A stretch of DNA of 12,998 nucleotides from an uncultured bacterium (GCA_948964545.1 CAREDV010000004.1:161759-174756); one strand, 5' to 3'; numbered from the stretch's first letter, positions 1 to 8,143 are shown. The notes: generated by a model not told the origin, from the letters alone. Translations and numbers: made by a program.

Positions 1-30
1 GATAAGCCGATTAACTTCTAAAAATTTCAT
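1..30 (-). CDS. 5' end of an unidentified gene, cut by the window edge
   Basis: An ATG on the minus strand (complement of 28-30) opens a frame reading MKFLEVNRLI up to the window edge. It is preceded by a good Shine-Dalgarno, AAAGGAG (complement of 37-43), 6 nt before the ATG, and further upstream by an extended -10 box at 98-106. These signals make a real gene start likely, although only ten codons are visible. The product cannot be identified from ten residues. It is transcribed divergently from the glucanotransferase gene at 136. Confidence 0.6.
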   Translation of the reverse strand, partial: MKFLEVNRLI

Positions 31-87
31 CTTAAACTCCTTTCGTTACCTAATGTTACAGGTCAAGCGGCATGCTTGCTCCTTGCA

Positions 88-96
88 TGTTATATT
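88..96 (+). promoter_or_regulatory. candidate extended -10 element for the glucanotransferase gene
   Basis: The plus strand reads TGTTATATT, a 5-of-6 match to the -10 consensus with a TGn extension. It lies almost back to back with the minus-strand -10 at 98-106, so the two genes would be fired from overlapping divergent promoters. A second candidate -10, TTTAAT at 125-130, ends 5 nt before the ATG and would give a nearly leaderless message. I cannot tell which is used. Confidence 0.35.
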
Positions 97-97
97 T

Positions 98-106
98 ATT
101 ATAGCA
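98..106 (-). promoter_or_regulatory. extended -10 promoter element for the leftward gene at 30
   Basis: On the minus strand this reads TGCTATAAT, a perfect -10 hexamer with the TGn extension. No good -35 is visible 17 nt upstream, where the DNA is A/T-rich; extended -10 promoters often do without one. The start of transcription would fall near 91, leaving a leader of about 60 nt. That leader carries a small inverted repeat (CAAGC, 5-nt loop, GCTTG, at 64-78). Confidence 0.5.
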
Positions 107-135
107 AAAAATTTTTTTAGGGGTTTTAATATAAC

Positions 136-2064
136 ATGCGTATTTTAGGAATTAATAATACAATAAATTTCCAAAGACGTCCGACAAAAACTGAGGAACA
201 GGATTTAAAATCTGCTGTTAATAAAGCATACGACATCATGGGAACAGAAGAACGAGCCGTGATAACACACGGTTCATGCTTTCCCGCACTCGGCAGAGAC
301 ACATATATTGGTTCACCTTACGGAAAAGCTGCAAAAGAATATATTAAATTCCTGAATTTATACGGCTTTAACGGGATGCAGCTAGGCCCAGGAGGAGAAC
401 TTCAAAAGGGGAATGTTTCTCCTTATAATTCCTCAGCATTTGCTAAAAACCGTTTGTTTATTGATTTAGAAGAACTTACAACCGACAAATACGACAATAT
501 TTTAAGTGAAGAAACTTTTAATAAAGTTACACGCCATCCTGTAAAAGGAAAAAATTACGACATGACTAACTTTATAGAAGCAGAACATACTTATAATATT
601 GCACTCAAAGAAAGTTATAAAAATTTCAGAAAAAACCTAATTAACGGTAAACCAGAAGCACTCACTCTTAATAAATCATATGTAGATTTTAAAAACAAGC
701 AAAGTGCAAGACTGAATGATGAAGCATTGTTTAAAATCCTTTCGAATGAATATGGAACAGATGATTTCACACAATGGCAGGAAATAGACAAAAACCTTAT
801 TGAAGAATACGAAAAAGGAAATAAAAAAGCTGTTGAACGCTATAAACAATTAAGCATTGATAATTCATTAAAAATTGAACAATACAAATTTGAACAATTT
901 ATCGCAACAAAACAAATCAAAGAAAACAAAGAATGGCGCGATAAATTAGGATTTAAATATATAAACGATTTGCTTGTGGGCTGTTCAAAAATGGACGAAT
1001 GGCGTTATCAAGAAGCGTTTTTAAAAGATTGGGAAATGGGCGCAAGAGAAAACAATTCAGCATCTCAAAGATGGCACATTCCAGTTATCGACCCTAAAAA
1101 AATTATGAAAGTCGATGAACTCAACATCGGCGGAAAATTTTTTAAGGAAAAAATTGATTTTGCACTTGAATTTTCTGAAAACATCAGGGTAGACCACGTA
1201 ATGGGTCTAATTGAGCCATACTTAATGGCAAAGCATGCTGATGACAGCGAATTTGACACTAAAGTTAAAAACAATGATATAGAAATGTACATTTCTCAGT
1301 TGAAAGATGAAAACGGCAATGAATATGATTTCTACTGGGATTATCCGAAACTTCTTGAGTGCATAATTCTACCTGCTTTTAAAGAACACGGTATCACAAA
1401 AGATTTGCCGATGTGGGAAGATATCTGTTCTTATCCCGACAGGTTTAAAATGGTCTATAATCAACTTGAATTACCCCGTATCTCATTTACTGACTGGGAA
1501 AAAGCAGAAGATGCCGTCATACATAACCCTAACGGCTGGTTTATATTAGGAAACCACGACACAATCCCTGCAATGAATTATTTGCAGAGAAAAGACGGTA
1601 AAGGCGAAGAATACACAAAAACACAATCTGCCTGGAATCCTTTATACCTTGCAGGCTATCTGCATCAAAACGAAAACAGAGCTGACGAAAGAAACGCATT
1701 TTGTGAAAAAATTGCAAACGATGACCGAGAACTTGTGTTTGCAAAATTCTCTGAACTTATGACAACACCTAAATTCCAAATCTCATTTGATGACCTTTTA
1801 GGAATTACCGATGAAATTTACAACATCCCAGGAAGCACAAGGAAAGATAACTGGAAAGAACGAATTCCTGCTGATTTTCTTGACAGATACTATGAAAATC
1901 TTTCAAGTGAAAACCCGACAGCTTTGAATATTCCTGAACTTTTAAAAACAGCGCTTCAGGCAAAAATGGATATGTCAGAAAACAGGGCTGAACTTTACGA
2001 AAAATATCAGCCCGTTATCGACAAATTAGAACATTATGCAAATATATTAAAAGAATCTGATTAA
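136..2064 (+). CDS. malQ: 4-alpha-glucanotransferase (amylomaltase), GH77 family
   Basis: This 642-residue protein would transfer alpha-1,4-glucan segments between maltodextrins in the cytoplasm. The family signature SPYxSxSAFAxNxLxIDL is recognisable as SPYNSSAFAKNRLFIDL near residues 95-111, after a THGSCFPALG-to-LGPGG start (residues 44-86) matching the first beta-strands of GH77. The nucleophile is probably Asp353 in RVDHVMG (family RIDHFRG). The acid/base is probably Glu428 in MWEDI (family AEDLG), and Asp475 in GNHDT matches the transition-state Asp of GTHDN. It is longer than the usual roughly 500 residues, with extra helical sequence around 150-290, and it diverges from the classical motifs. 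The ribosome-binding site is weak (AGGGG, 12 nt before ATG). Its stop overlaps that of the next gene on the opposite strand. The class is well supported; exact substrate is inferred. Confidence 0.88.
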   Translation: MRILGINNTINFQRRPTKTEEQDLKSAVNKAYDIMGTEERAVITHGSCFPALGRDTYIGSPYGKAAKEYIKFLNLYGFNGMQLGPGGELQKGNVSPYNSSAFAKNRLFIDLEELTTDKYDNILSEETFNKVTRHPVKGKNYDMTNFIEAEHTYNIALKESYKNFRKNLINGKPEALTLNKSYVDFKNKQSARLNDEALFKILSNEYGTDDFTQWQEIDKNLIEEYEKGNKKAVERYKQLSIDNSLKIEQYKFEQFIATKQIKENKEWRDKLGFKYINDLLVGCSKMDEWRYQEAFLKDWEMGARENNSASQRWHIPVIDPKKIMKVDELNIGGKFFKEKIDFALEFSENIRVDHVMGLIEPYLMAKHADDSEFDTKVKNNDIEMYISQLKDENGNEYDFYWDYPKLLECIILPAFKEHGITKDLPMWEDICSYPDRFKMVYNQLELPRISFTDWEKAEDAVIHNPNGWFILGNHDTIPAMNYLQRKDGKGEEYTKTQSAWNPLYLAGYLHQNENRADERNAFCEKIANDDRELVFAKFSELMTTPKFQISFDDLLGITDEIYNIPGSTRKDNWKERIPADFLDRYYENLSSENPTALNIPELLKTALQAKMDMSENRAELYEKYQPVIDKLEHYANILKESD

Positions 2065-2810
2065 TCCCTGTGTGTTCCTACCTGATATCCAGGAACACAT
2101 AAAAACGCTGGAACAATTCTTGTAATAAACGATGCAGCCTTAGATTTCTCAGCCATTAGAGAAACTGCCATACCTAAATCATCAACATGCGGCGCAAAGT
2201 CTGTTCCTTTAATTTCTCTTTCTACTTTTTTATGAAAAACTTTTTCGTTCAACAGATTTGAAACTCTGTTACCTCCAACAATACCAACACCAAGAGATGC
2301 AATTGTTGCAATAGAAAATGGTATCCCTTTCAATGCTTTGTTAAAGTTTCTAGAGAATTTTCCTGTCTCTTTAATCTGTGGTACTTTCGCCAAAATCTGC
2401 GGTTTATATTTTTTGTATAATCTAGAAACTGCTCCTACACATGCCACGGGTACTGCAACATTGCCTAAAAGCTGGTTCACTGATTCTCTTATTTTGGATT
2501 TTTTGTATTTTTTATCATCCAAGAGAAGCCCGGCTGACAAACCGCCAGCAACAGATGCTGATGCAAGTTCTAGAATTTCTTTTTCCTCAAGCTCAATCAT
2601 TTTTCTGTCAGGTCTTTTTTTATCATATAACCTAAAAACAGCCCAATCCTTAACAGGAGTTTTCTTAATAGCAGAGGGTGAAAGCGAAAACCCTTGACGT
2701 TTTGCAATATGAGCTAATGCCGCTCCTGTTGTAAGAACAGTTGCTGCCGTAACGCCTGCTTTAAGCTTATAATCATTTCTTTTATCATTATTAACTGCAT
2801 TAACTTGCAT
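2061..2810 (-). CDS. unrecognised small multi-pass membrane protein
   Basis: I do not recognise this 249-residue protein. Hydrophobic stretches lie near residues 18-35, 81-98, 112-130, 162-182 and 228-242, separated by very basic loops such as DKKRPDRK and DDKKYKKSK, so it is probably an integral or tightly associated membrane protein. The N-terminus MQVNAVNND lacks a signal peptide. I chose the ATG at 2810 because AGAAGG lies 7 nt upstream; a GTG at 2816 would overlap that ribosome-binding site. The gene runs head to head with the unrelated membrane protein at 2946 and tail to tail with malQ, with which it shares 4 bp. It may be a lineage-specific family, and I assign no function. Confidence 0.7.
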   Translation of the reverse strand: MQVNAVNNDKRNDYKLKAGVTAATVLTTGAALAHIAKRQGFSLSPSAIKKTPVKDWAVFRLYDKKRPDRKMIELEEKEILELASASVAGGLSAGLLLDDKKYKKSKIRESVNQLLGNVAVPVACVGAVSRLYKKYKPQILAKVPQIKETGKFSRNFNKALKGIPFSIATIASLGVGIVGGNRVSNLLNEKVFHKKVEREIKGTDFAPHVDDLGMAVSLMAEKSKAASFITRIVPAFLCVPGYQVGTHRD

Positions 2811-2828
2811 ACACACACCTTCTGTTTT

Positions 2829-2837
2829 ATTATACCA
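2829..2837 (-). promoter_or_regulatory. extended -10 promoter for the gene at 2810
   Basis: The minus strand reads TGGTATAAT, a perfect -10 hexamer with a TGn extension. The predicted start of transcription near 2822 leaves only about a dozen bases of leader, just enough to hold the AGAAGG ribosome-binding site. No clear -35 is visible. Confidence 0.55.
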
Positions 2838-2945
2838 AAAAACCGTAAATAAAAAACATTGCTAGTTCGGATAATCAATGTAACAAAATATTAAAAACAA
2901 GGATTTTAATCGCAAAAAAAAATCTTTACAGCTATTAAAACAAAT

Positions 2946-4508
2946 ATGGAAATCAGCGTAAGATCGAATCAAACCTTAAAAGATTTCTCATATGGACGCA
3001 AATTCGTAAGAGGGCTTGCAAGCCGTTCGATTGCGCCCGTAATCCTTTTAGAAGCATTTGTAGAAGGCGGAAGAACTTATCAGGCATATAAAAGAGGCGG
3101 TTACACAGAAGCTCGCGAACGTTTAACAGAAGAAATGATTGGTGCGGCATTCTGGTTCAGCGGTGTGCCTTTGTTTAATAAACTTATCGACAAATATGTA
3201 GGCAAAAGAATTTTCAAACTGCCCGAAACCGATTTTGATACAGGACGCGACAATTTAAGAAATCCTGTTCAAAATTATATAAATAAATTTAAAACACAAC
3301 TAAAAAATAACCCCGAAAAAGCCGAAAAAATGATAGCAAAATATAAATTCGGCAAGGTTATGACAAGTATTATCCTTGCAAACTGCCTTGTCGGACTTGT
3401 TTTGCCAAAAGTTAATCAGGGAATTACAAAACACCTGATGAAGAAGAAGGCTCAAGAACCGCCAAAAGAACAAAAACACGAAACTAATTCTACCGAACAA
3501 TATTCAATGGATAAATTCTTGAATAAAGATAAAGTTTCGTTCGGTATGGCTCCGCAAACCTTGATGTCACTTGCTTATAACTTTGAAAACAACCCGAAAT
3601 ACGGCTTGCTTTCAACAGATTTAGGCGTATGGGTCGGCAGAGGAGCTTGCGCAAGAAACAAATATGAAAGAACAGAAGTTCTTTTCCGAGACATTTCATC
3701 AAGCTACTTCTACATGTTCAACATGCCTGTAATTGCAATGCTATTGAATAAAATCCAAGACGGTAAATCTACAAGACTTGACCCAATTGCAACACAACAG
3801 GTTACAGACCATATGAATAAAGTTTTGAAAGCAAACGGCGGAAAAATGACATCGGATGCGTTCAGAACAATGGTTCTTGGAAATCCTGACAATAAAGCTT
3901 TTATGACTCCGTCAATTTCAAAAGTATTGCGTGAAAACAAAGGGGTAATGGAAGTTAACAAATTTGTAGAACTTTTATCAGAAGTAAAAGCAAAATACCC
4001 TGAAATTGATGTTGAAAAATTCAAAAAACGTGCCCTTGGAATGTCAGAATTACAACCGAAACTTAACGGCAAAGCAATGATTTCCGAAAAACAGGTTATT
4101 GATGTATTCACAGACGGCGCAATTAACATGCCTGAATTCTTGAAAAACGTGTTCAGATGCTCAACATCAGACCAGAATCTGTTTACAGGCAAAGTCAGCG
4201 AAGCTGGATTTGATAAAGACTTTGTATTTATATCAAAAGAAACATTCACTAAAAAACAAAAAGAAATCGAAAGCTATATAGAATCAATAATCAAAAAAGC
4301 TAAAAATGGCGAAATTACAGCAAACTTGTTGAAAAAAGCTAACCGCGAAAACTACATTAAAAACGCAGCAAACTGGGGAATCGGTTTTGCAGTATCAGCA
4401 ATGTTCCTTTCAACATTCATCCCGAAAATCCAATACTGGATAACAAGAAAAGCAACAGGCTCAAACGCATTCCCTGGAACAGCCGATTACTCTAATGAGA
4501 AAAAATAA
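2946..4508 (+). CDS. unrecognised 520-residue membrane-associated protein
   Basis: I do not recognise a family. Two convincing membrane segments are visible, around residues 138-155 and 474-498. Each is followed by a similar motif, LPKVNQGITK and IPKIQYWITRK, suggesting an internal duplication or two equivalent membrane-exit sequences. Between them lies a large, mostly helical, lysine-rich region of about 300 residues (KAKYPEIDVEKFKKRA, KKQKEIESYIESIIKKAK), plus a low-complexity linker near 165-185 (KKKAQEPPKEQKHETN). There is no signal peptide. No Shine-Dalgarno precedes the ATG; the leader is A/T-rich, so the start is chosen as the first in-frame ATG. The stop codon directly abuts that of the opposing gene at 4509. 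Confidence 0.75.
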   Translation: MEISVRSNQTLKDFSYGRKFVRGLASRSIAPVILLEAFVEGGRTYQAYKRGGYTEARERLTEEMIGAAFWFSGVPLFNKLIDKYVGKRIFKLPETDFDTGRDNLRNPVQNYINKFKTQLKNNPEKAEKMIAKYKFGKVMTSIILANCLVGLVLPKVNQGITKHLMKKKAQEPPKEQKHETNSTEQYSMDKFLNKDKVSFGMAPQTLMSLAYNFENNPKYGLLSTDLGVWVGRGACARNKYERTEVLFRDISSSYFYMFNMPVIAMLLNKIQDGKSTRLDPIATQQVTDHMNKVLKANGGKMTSDAFRTMVLGNPDNKAFMTPSISKVLRENKGVMEVNKFVELLSEVKAKYPEIDVEKFKKRALGMSELQPKLNGKAMISEKQVIDVFTDGAINMPEFLKNVFRCSTSDQNLFTGKVSEAGFDKDFVFISKETFTKKQKEIESYIESIIKKAKNGEITANLLKKANRENYIKNAANWGIGFAVSAMFLSTFIPKIQYWITRKATGSNAFPGTADYSNEKK

Positions 4509-5228
4509 TTATTTAACAATACTGAATTGTAACGGTATATTCATAAATTCAGCCTGCATACCCTCAGGTAAAGGATCAAGCTTGCTTTTTTTTAGCGCCT
4601 CCAGTAAAGAATTTTTCATTTCAGCAGATATAGGTTTCCTAAAAATATAAGACATAACAGATCCATCTTTATTTACCATTAATAACACTTGAATTATACT
4701 TCTATCATTAGTATTTTTAGGAGGTTTCCAATTTCTGTAGATTGTTGACCAAACTTTATCGGTATAATATTTATATTTTTTAAGTGCCACTACGTTTTCC
4801 GCGACATCTTTTTTGTAAGCTTCTTCATTATACTTATAAGTACTCTTATCAAAATATTTATTTCTAGCATACCATTGCAAAGAATCCGGTACAATTATAT
4901 GTTCATGTCGGGCTGATGTAATATCATATTTCAAAATATCATCACTATGATATTCACTCTCATCATATTCTTTATAAAATAAAAGATACCAAGCATTTTT
5001 ATCAGGATTAATTTTTAAATAAACAACTACTACATCTCCAAAAACAGAATAAGATTTCACCGCAATAAAAAGATTTCCGTCAACTATTTTTGCAGAATCA
5101 ACATCTAAATAATTCATAACACGAGCATCATTAACCGAACCGTATTTGATTGCAGGTTCCCAATTAACCGCATGTGCCTGTATTGATAATAAAATTAATG
5201 AAACAAATAACACTAAAATCTTTTTCAT
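4509..5228 (-). CDS. secreted protein with TonB-C-like C-terminal domain
   Basis: This 239-residue protein begins with a clear signal peptide: two lysines, a hydrophobic core (ILVLFVSLILLSI), then an AHA cleavage site before VNWEP. The C-terminal part, from about residue 155 (VWSTIYRNWKPP through VLLMVNKDGSV to MNIPLQFSI), follows the layout of TonB/TolA C-terminal domains. The N-terminal half (NWEPAIKY, then YLDVDSAKIVDGNLFIAVKSY) loosely resembles small periplasmic surface-adhesin-E-like proteins, which is a tentative comparison. It probably acts in the periplasm or at the surface; without a membrane anchor it is not a classical TonB. I chose the ATG at 5228 over a GTG at 5246 because the signal peptide starts there and TATAAT ends exactly 6 nt before it. 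No Shine-Dalgarno is present. Confidence 0.7.
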   Translation of the reverse strand: MKKILVLFVSLILLSIQAHAVNWEPAIKYGSVNDARVMNYLDVDSAKIVDGNLFIAVKSYSVFGDVVVVYLKINPDKNAWYLLFYKEYDESEYHSDDILKYDITSARHEHIIVPDSLQWYARNKYFDKSTYKYNEEAYKKDVAENVVALKKYKYYTDKVWSTIYRNWKPPKNTNDRSIIQVLLMVNKDGSVMSYIFRKPISAEMKNSLLEALKKSKLDPLPEGMQAEFMNIPLQFSIVK

Positions 5229-5234
5229 AAATTT

Positions 5235-5263
5235 ATTATAAATCACTATTTAAAGATTTACAA
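5235..5263 (-). promoter_or_regulatory. promoter for the secreted TonB-C-like protein, probably leaderless
   Basis: On the minus strand TTGTAA (complement of 5258-5263) is followed after 17 nt by a perfect TATAAT (complement of 5235-5240). The hexamer ends 6 nt before the ATG at 5228, so transcription should begin at or next to the start codon. The -35 box is one arm of an inverted repeat shared with the divergent promoter at 5270-5298. Confidence 0.6.
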
Positions 5264-5269
5264 TGTTAC

Positions 5270-5298
5270 TTGTAAAATTACTTTGCGCATGTCATAAT
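5270..5298 (+). promoter_or_regulatory. promoter for the radical SAM / acetyl-CoA synthetase unit
   Basis: TTGTAA at 5270-5275 is followed after 17 nt by CATAAT at 5293-5298, preceded by TGT at 5290-5292 as an extended -10. Transcription would begin near 5305, a few bases before the GAAAGG ribosome-binding site at 5308-5313. This also rules out the earlier in-frame ATG at 5263, which lies upstream of the promoter. Confidence 0.6.
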
Positions 5299-5319
5299 TT
5301 TGTTATTGAAAGGCGTGTC

Positions 5320-5934
5320 ATGGCAAACACTTTAGTATATTTATTAGACGGAAAAATTTATATTAATTTAACCAATAAATGCACCAATGACTGTATATTT
5401 TGCCTCAGAAAAGATAAAAGTGATGTTTGCGGTCAAGCTTTATGGCTGGATGATGAAAATTCAACCGCACAAGACGTAATTGAACAGTTCAAAAACTTTG
5501 ATGTGACAAGCGAAGTTATCTTCTGCGGTTACGGCGAACCTATGTTAAAATTTGAAGTTTTGAAAGAAGTAGCAAAATATATTAAAGACAAATACCCCGA
5601 TACAAAAATTCGCGTAAACACAAACGGCCACGCAAATTTTGTATACAAAAGAAATGTCGTTCCCGAACTTAAAGGGCTTGTTAACGAGTTCTCGGTAAGT
5701 TTGAACGGTGCAACAAAAGAAGAATACAATGAACTTTCACAGCCAAAATTTGATGAAGCTTATGAGGAAGTTAAAAAATTTATCAAAGCTTGTGCAGATG
5801 AAAATATACCTGTCACAGCAAGCGTTGTAGAGGGTTACAAAGGCAGACATCTTGACCTTGAAACCTGCGAAAAAATCGCAAAAAATCACGGGGCAAAGTT
5901 CAGAGTACGTGAATGGATACAAAACGGATACTAA
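5320..5934 (+). CDS. radical SAM protein, TatD family-associated type
   Basis: This 204-residue protein carries the radical SAM cluster motif CX3CX2C as CTNDCIFC (Cys21, Cys25, Cys28), within NLTNKCTNDCIFCLRK. A GYGEP segment corresponds to the GGEP SAM-binding motif, and VNTNGHAN matches the next conserved strand. The short length and the segment linking the cluster to ALWLDDE resemble the TatD-linked radical SAM family, in which the gene often sits beside or is fused to a TatD-type hydrolase. No TatD gene is in this window. The reaction is unknown; the protein should bind a 4Fe-4S cluster and cleave S-adenosylmethionine in the cytoplasm. The start at 5320 is fixed by GAAAGG, 6 nt upstream. 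It is probably co-transcribed with the next gene, 28 nt downstream. Confidence 0.85.
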   Translation: MANTLVYLLDGKIYINLTNKCTNDCIFCLRKDKSDVCGQALWLDDENSTAQDVIEQFKNFDVTSEVIFCGYGEPMLKFEVLKEVAKYIKDKYPDTKIRVNTNGHANFVYKRNVVPELKGLVNEFSVSLNGATKEEYNELSQPKFDEAYEEVKKFIKACADENIPVTASVVEGYKGRHLDLETCEKIAKNHGAKFRVREWIQNGY

Positions 5935-5962
5935 ATTATAAATAAGAAAGGACGCAAAAAAC

Positions 5963-8134
5963 ATGAATTCAAACTTAGACAAAATCATGAAACCGAAATC
6001 AATTGCGGTTGTCGGTGCTTCAACAAAACCGAAAACTATCGGTTCTGAAATCATGCAAAGATTAAGAGATTACAAATTTAACGGAAAAATCTATCCTGTT
6101 AACCCTAAAGGCGGTATGATAGAAGGTTTCCAAGCTTATACTTCTATCGCTGAAATCCCCGGCGAAGTTGATTTGGCAGTTATCGTAGTTAACGCTAAAT
6201 TCGTACTTGATACAATCGACCAATGCCACGCTAAAGGTATTAAAGGTTTATGTATCATTACAGCAGGCTTCAAAGAAACAGGAAAAGAAGGGGCAGAAGC
6301 TGAAAAAGCATTATTAGCTAAAGTTCGTGAATATGGTATGAGATGCGTAGGGCCTAACTGCTTAGGCGTTTTGAACACAAGCCCTGACGTTTCTATGGAT
6401 GCAACTTTTGCTGAAAGCTTACCAATCAGAGGTGATATTGGTTTCGTTTCTCAATCAGGCGCATTGGGCGGCGGTATCTTGAACATTTTGAAAGACTTAA
6501 ACATCGGTTTTGCACAATTCATTTCTATCGGTAACCAAGCTGACGTTAACGCTGAAACAGCTCTTGAATACTGGGAAAATGATGATGATGTAAAACAAAT
6601 TTTGTTATATATGGAATCTATCCAAAATCCTGCTAACTTCCGTAAATTAGCATCAAGAATTACTAAAAAGAAACCTATTCTTGCGTTAAAAGCAGGACGT
6701 TCTGCAGCAGGTGCATCAGCTGCATCTTCTCACACAGGTTCTTTAGCAGGTGCTGATAAAGCAGCAGCAGCATTATTGAAACAATCAGGCGTAATTAGAG
6801 AATTCTCTTTGAAAAACTTGTTTGCTAACGCAAAAGCTTTCTCTAACTGCCCGATTCCAAAAGGCAACAGAGTAGCAATCATTACAAACTCAGGCGGTCC
6901 TGGAATTATGGCAACTGACGCTATCTGCGAAAGCGGTATGCAAATGGCTCAAATTTCTGACGCTACAAAAGAAACATTAAGAAGTTTCTTGCCATCAGCT
7001 GCATCAGTTAAAAACCCTATCGATATGATTGCATCAGCTCCAATCGAACACTATATGCAAACTTTAGAAACTGTAATCAAAGACGAAAGCGTTGATATGA
7101 TTATGGTAATCTACTTGCCATTCTTAGGTTTGAAAGATATCGATGTTGCTAAAGCATTGATGGAAATCAAAGCTAAAAACCCTGAAAAACCAATCGTTGG
7201 TGTATTCATGACAACAAGCAGTTTCTTCACAGAAATTTCTAATATGGAAGTTAATATGCCGTTCTACATGTACGCAGAAGAAGCAGCAGAAGCATTCTGC
7301 AGACTTGACGAACAACGTCAATGGATGGAAAGACCTGAAGGCAAAATTCCTTGCTACGATGTTGACAGAGAAAAAGTTGAAAGCATTATTAAAGGCTCAT
7401 TAGCAGAAGGCAGAGCTCAACTTACAACTCTTGAATCAATCGACGTTTTACAAGCTTATGGTATCAGAGCTTGCAAATACGGTTTAGCAACTAACGAAGA
7501 AGAAGTTGTAACTTTGGGTAACTCAATCGGCTACCCTGTAGTTATGAAAATGACTTCAAAAACAACTTCTCACAAAACAGACGTTGGCGGTGTTGTTGTA
7601 AACATCAAATCAGAAGAACAATTGAGACGTGAATACAAAGGACTTCTTGAAAGATTGGAAGCAAAAGGCTTGTTAGAAGGTCTTGAAGGTGTAATCATTC
7701 AAGAAATGGTAAAAGGAACACGCGAGATGGTTTGCGGTATTGCAACAGACCCTCAATACGGTCCTATGATGATGTTCGGTTTAGGCGGTGTATTCGTAGA
7801 AGTTATGAAAGACGTAACTTTCAGAATTGCTCCTTTAACAGATGTTGATGCTGATGAAATGATTAAATCAGTAAAAGCATACAAATTGTTACAAGGTGCT
7901 AGAGGTACAAAACCAGCACAAATCGACCAAATCCAAGAAACATTGTTGAGATTATCTCAATTAGTTTCTGACTTCAAATTCATCGATGAACTAGACATCA
8001 ACCCATTGTTGATTTCTGAAACAACAGGTGAAGGCATTGCAGTAGACGGTCGTATCAAAGTAAGACTTGAAGAAGCTAAAGAAGCTTTAGGAATGTCTTG
8101 CTCTTGCGGATGCGCAACTTGCTCTTGCCACTAA
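5963..8134 (+). CDS. acd: ADP-forming acetyl-CoA synthetase, fused alpha-beta form
   Basis: This 723-residue cytoplasmic enzyme would convert acetyl-CoA (or a related acyl-CoA), ADP and phosphate to acetate, CoA and ATP, the substrate-level phosphorylation step of fermentation. Residues 8-135 form a CoA-binding Rossmann domain (IAVVGAS). Residues 155-460 are succinyl-CoA-synthetase-like and contain the expected phosphorylated His257 in ASSHTGSLAG. Residues 470-705 are an ATP-grasp domain with SHKTDVGGV (His537) and ELDINPLL. A long form with a GNAT domain would be the Pat protein acetyltransferase; no GNAT domain is present. The last residues form an unusual Cys-rich tail, CxCxCxxCxCH (713-723). 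GAAAGGA lies about 8 nt before the ATG. The codons look more selective than in neighbours (many AAC, ATC, TTC, GGT), suggesting high expression. A strong terminator follows. Confidence 0.9.
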   Translation: MNSNLDKIMKPKSIAVVGASTKPKTIGSEIMQRLRDYKFNGKIYPVNPKGGMIEGFQAYTSIAEIPGEVDLAVIVVNAKFVLDTIDQCHAKGIKGLCIITAGFKETGKEGAEAEKALLAKVREYGMRCVGPNCLGVLNTSPDVSMDATFAESLPIRGDIGFVSQSGALGGGILNILKDLNIGFAQFISIGNQADVNAETALEYWENDDDVKQILLYMESIQNPANFRKLASRITKKKPILALKAGRSAAGASAASSHTGSLAGADKAAAALLKQSGVIREFSLKNLFANAKAFSNCPIPKGNRVAIITNSGGPGIMATDAICESGMQMAQISDATKETLRSFLPSAASVKNPIDMIASAPIEHYMQTLETVIKDESVDMIMVIYLPFLGLKDIDVAKALMEIKAKNPEKPIVGVFMTTSSFFTEISNMEVNMPFYMYAEEAAEAFCRLDEQRQWMERPEGKIPCYDVDREKVESIIKGSLAEGRAQLTTLESIDVLQAYGIRACKYGLATNEEEVVTLGNSIGYPVVMKMTSKTTSHKTDVGGVVVNIKSEEQLRREYKGLLERLEAKGLLEGLEGVIIQEMVKGTREMVCGIATDPQYGPMMMFGLGGVFVEVMKDVTFRIAPLTDVDADEMIKSVKAYKLLQGARGTKPAQIDQIQETLLRLSQLVSDFKFIDELDINPLLISETTGEGIAVDGRIKVRLEEAKEALGMSCSCGCATCSCH

Positions 8135-8143
8135 TTATTAACT

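Noticed and set aside
3710..4249. 179-codon open frame on the minus strand inside the 520-residue gene
   Set aside because: It is antisense to a longer gene with consistent coding character, has no ribosome-binding site and its composition looks like a reverse-frame shadow.
5229..5246. GTG start at 5246 for the secreted protein
   Set aside because: It would place extra residues before the signal peptide and overlap the TATAAT box at 5235-5240.
5263..5319. Longer start for the radical SAM protein at ATG 5263
   Set aside because: It lies upstream of the promoter at 5270-5298, has no ribosome-binding site and adds residues unlike the family. The ATG at 5320 has GAAAGG 6 nt upstream.
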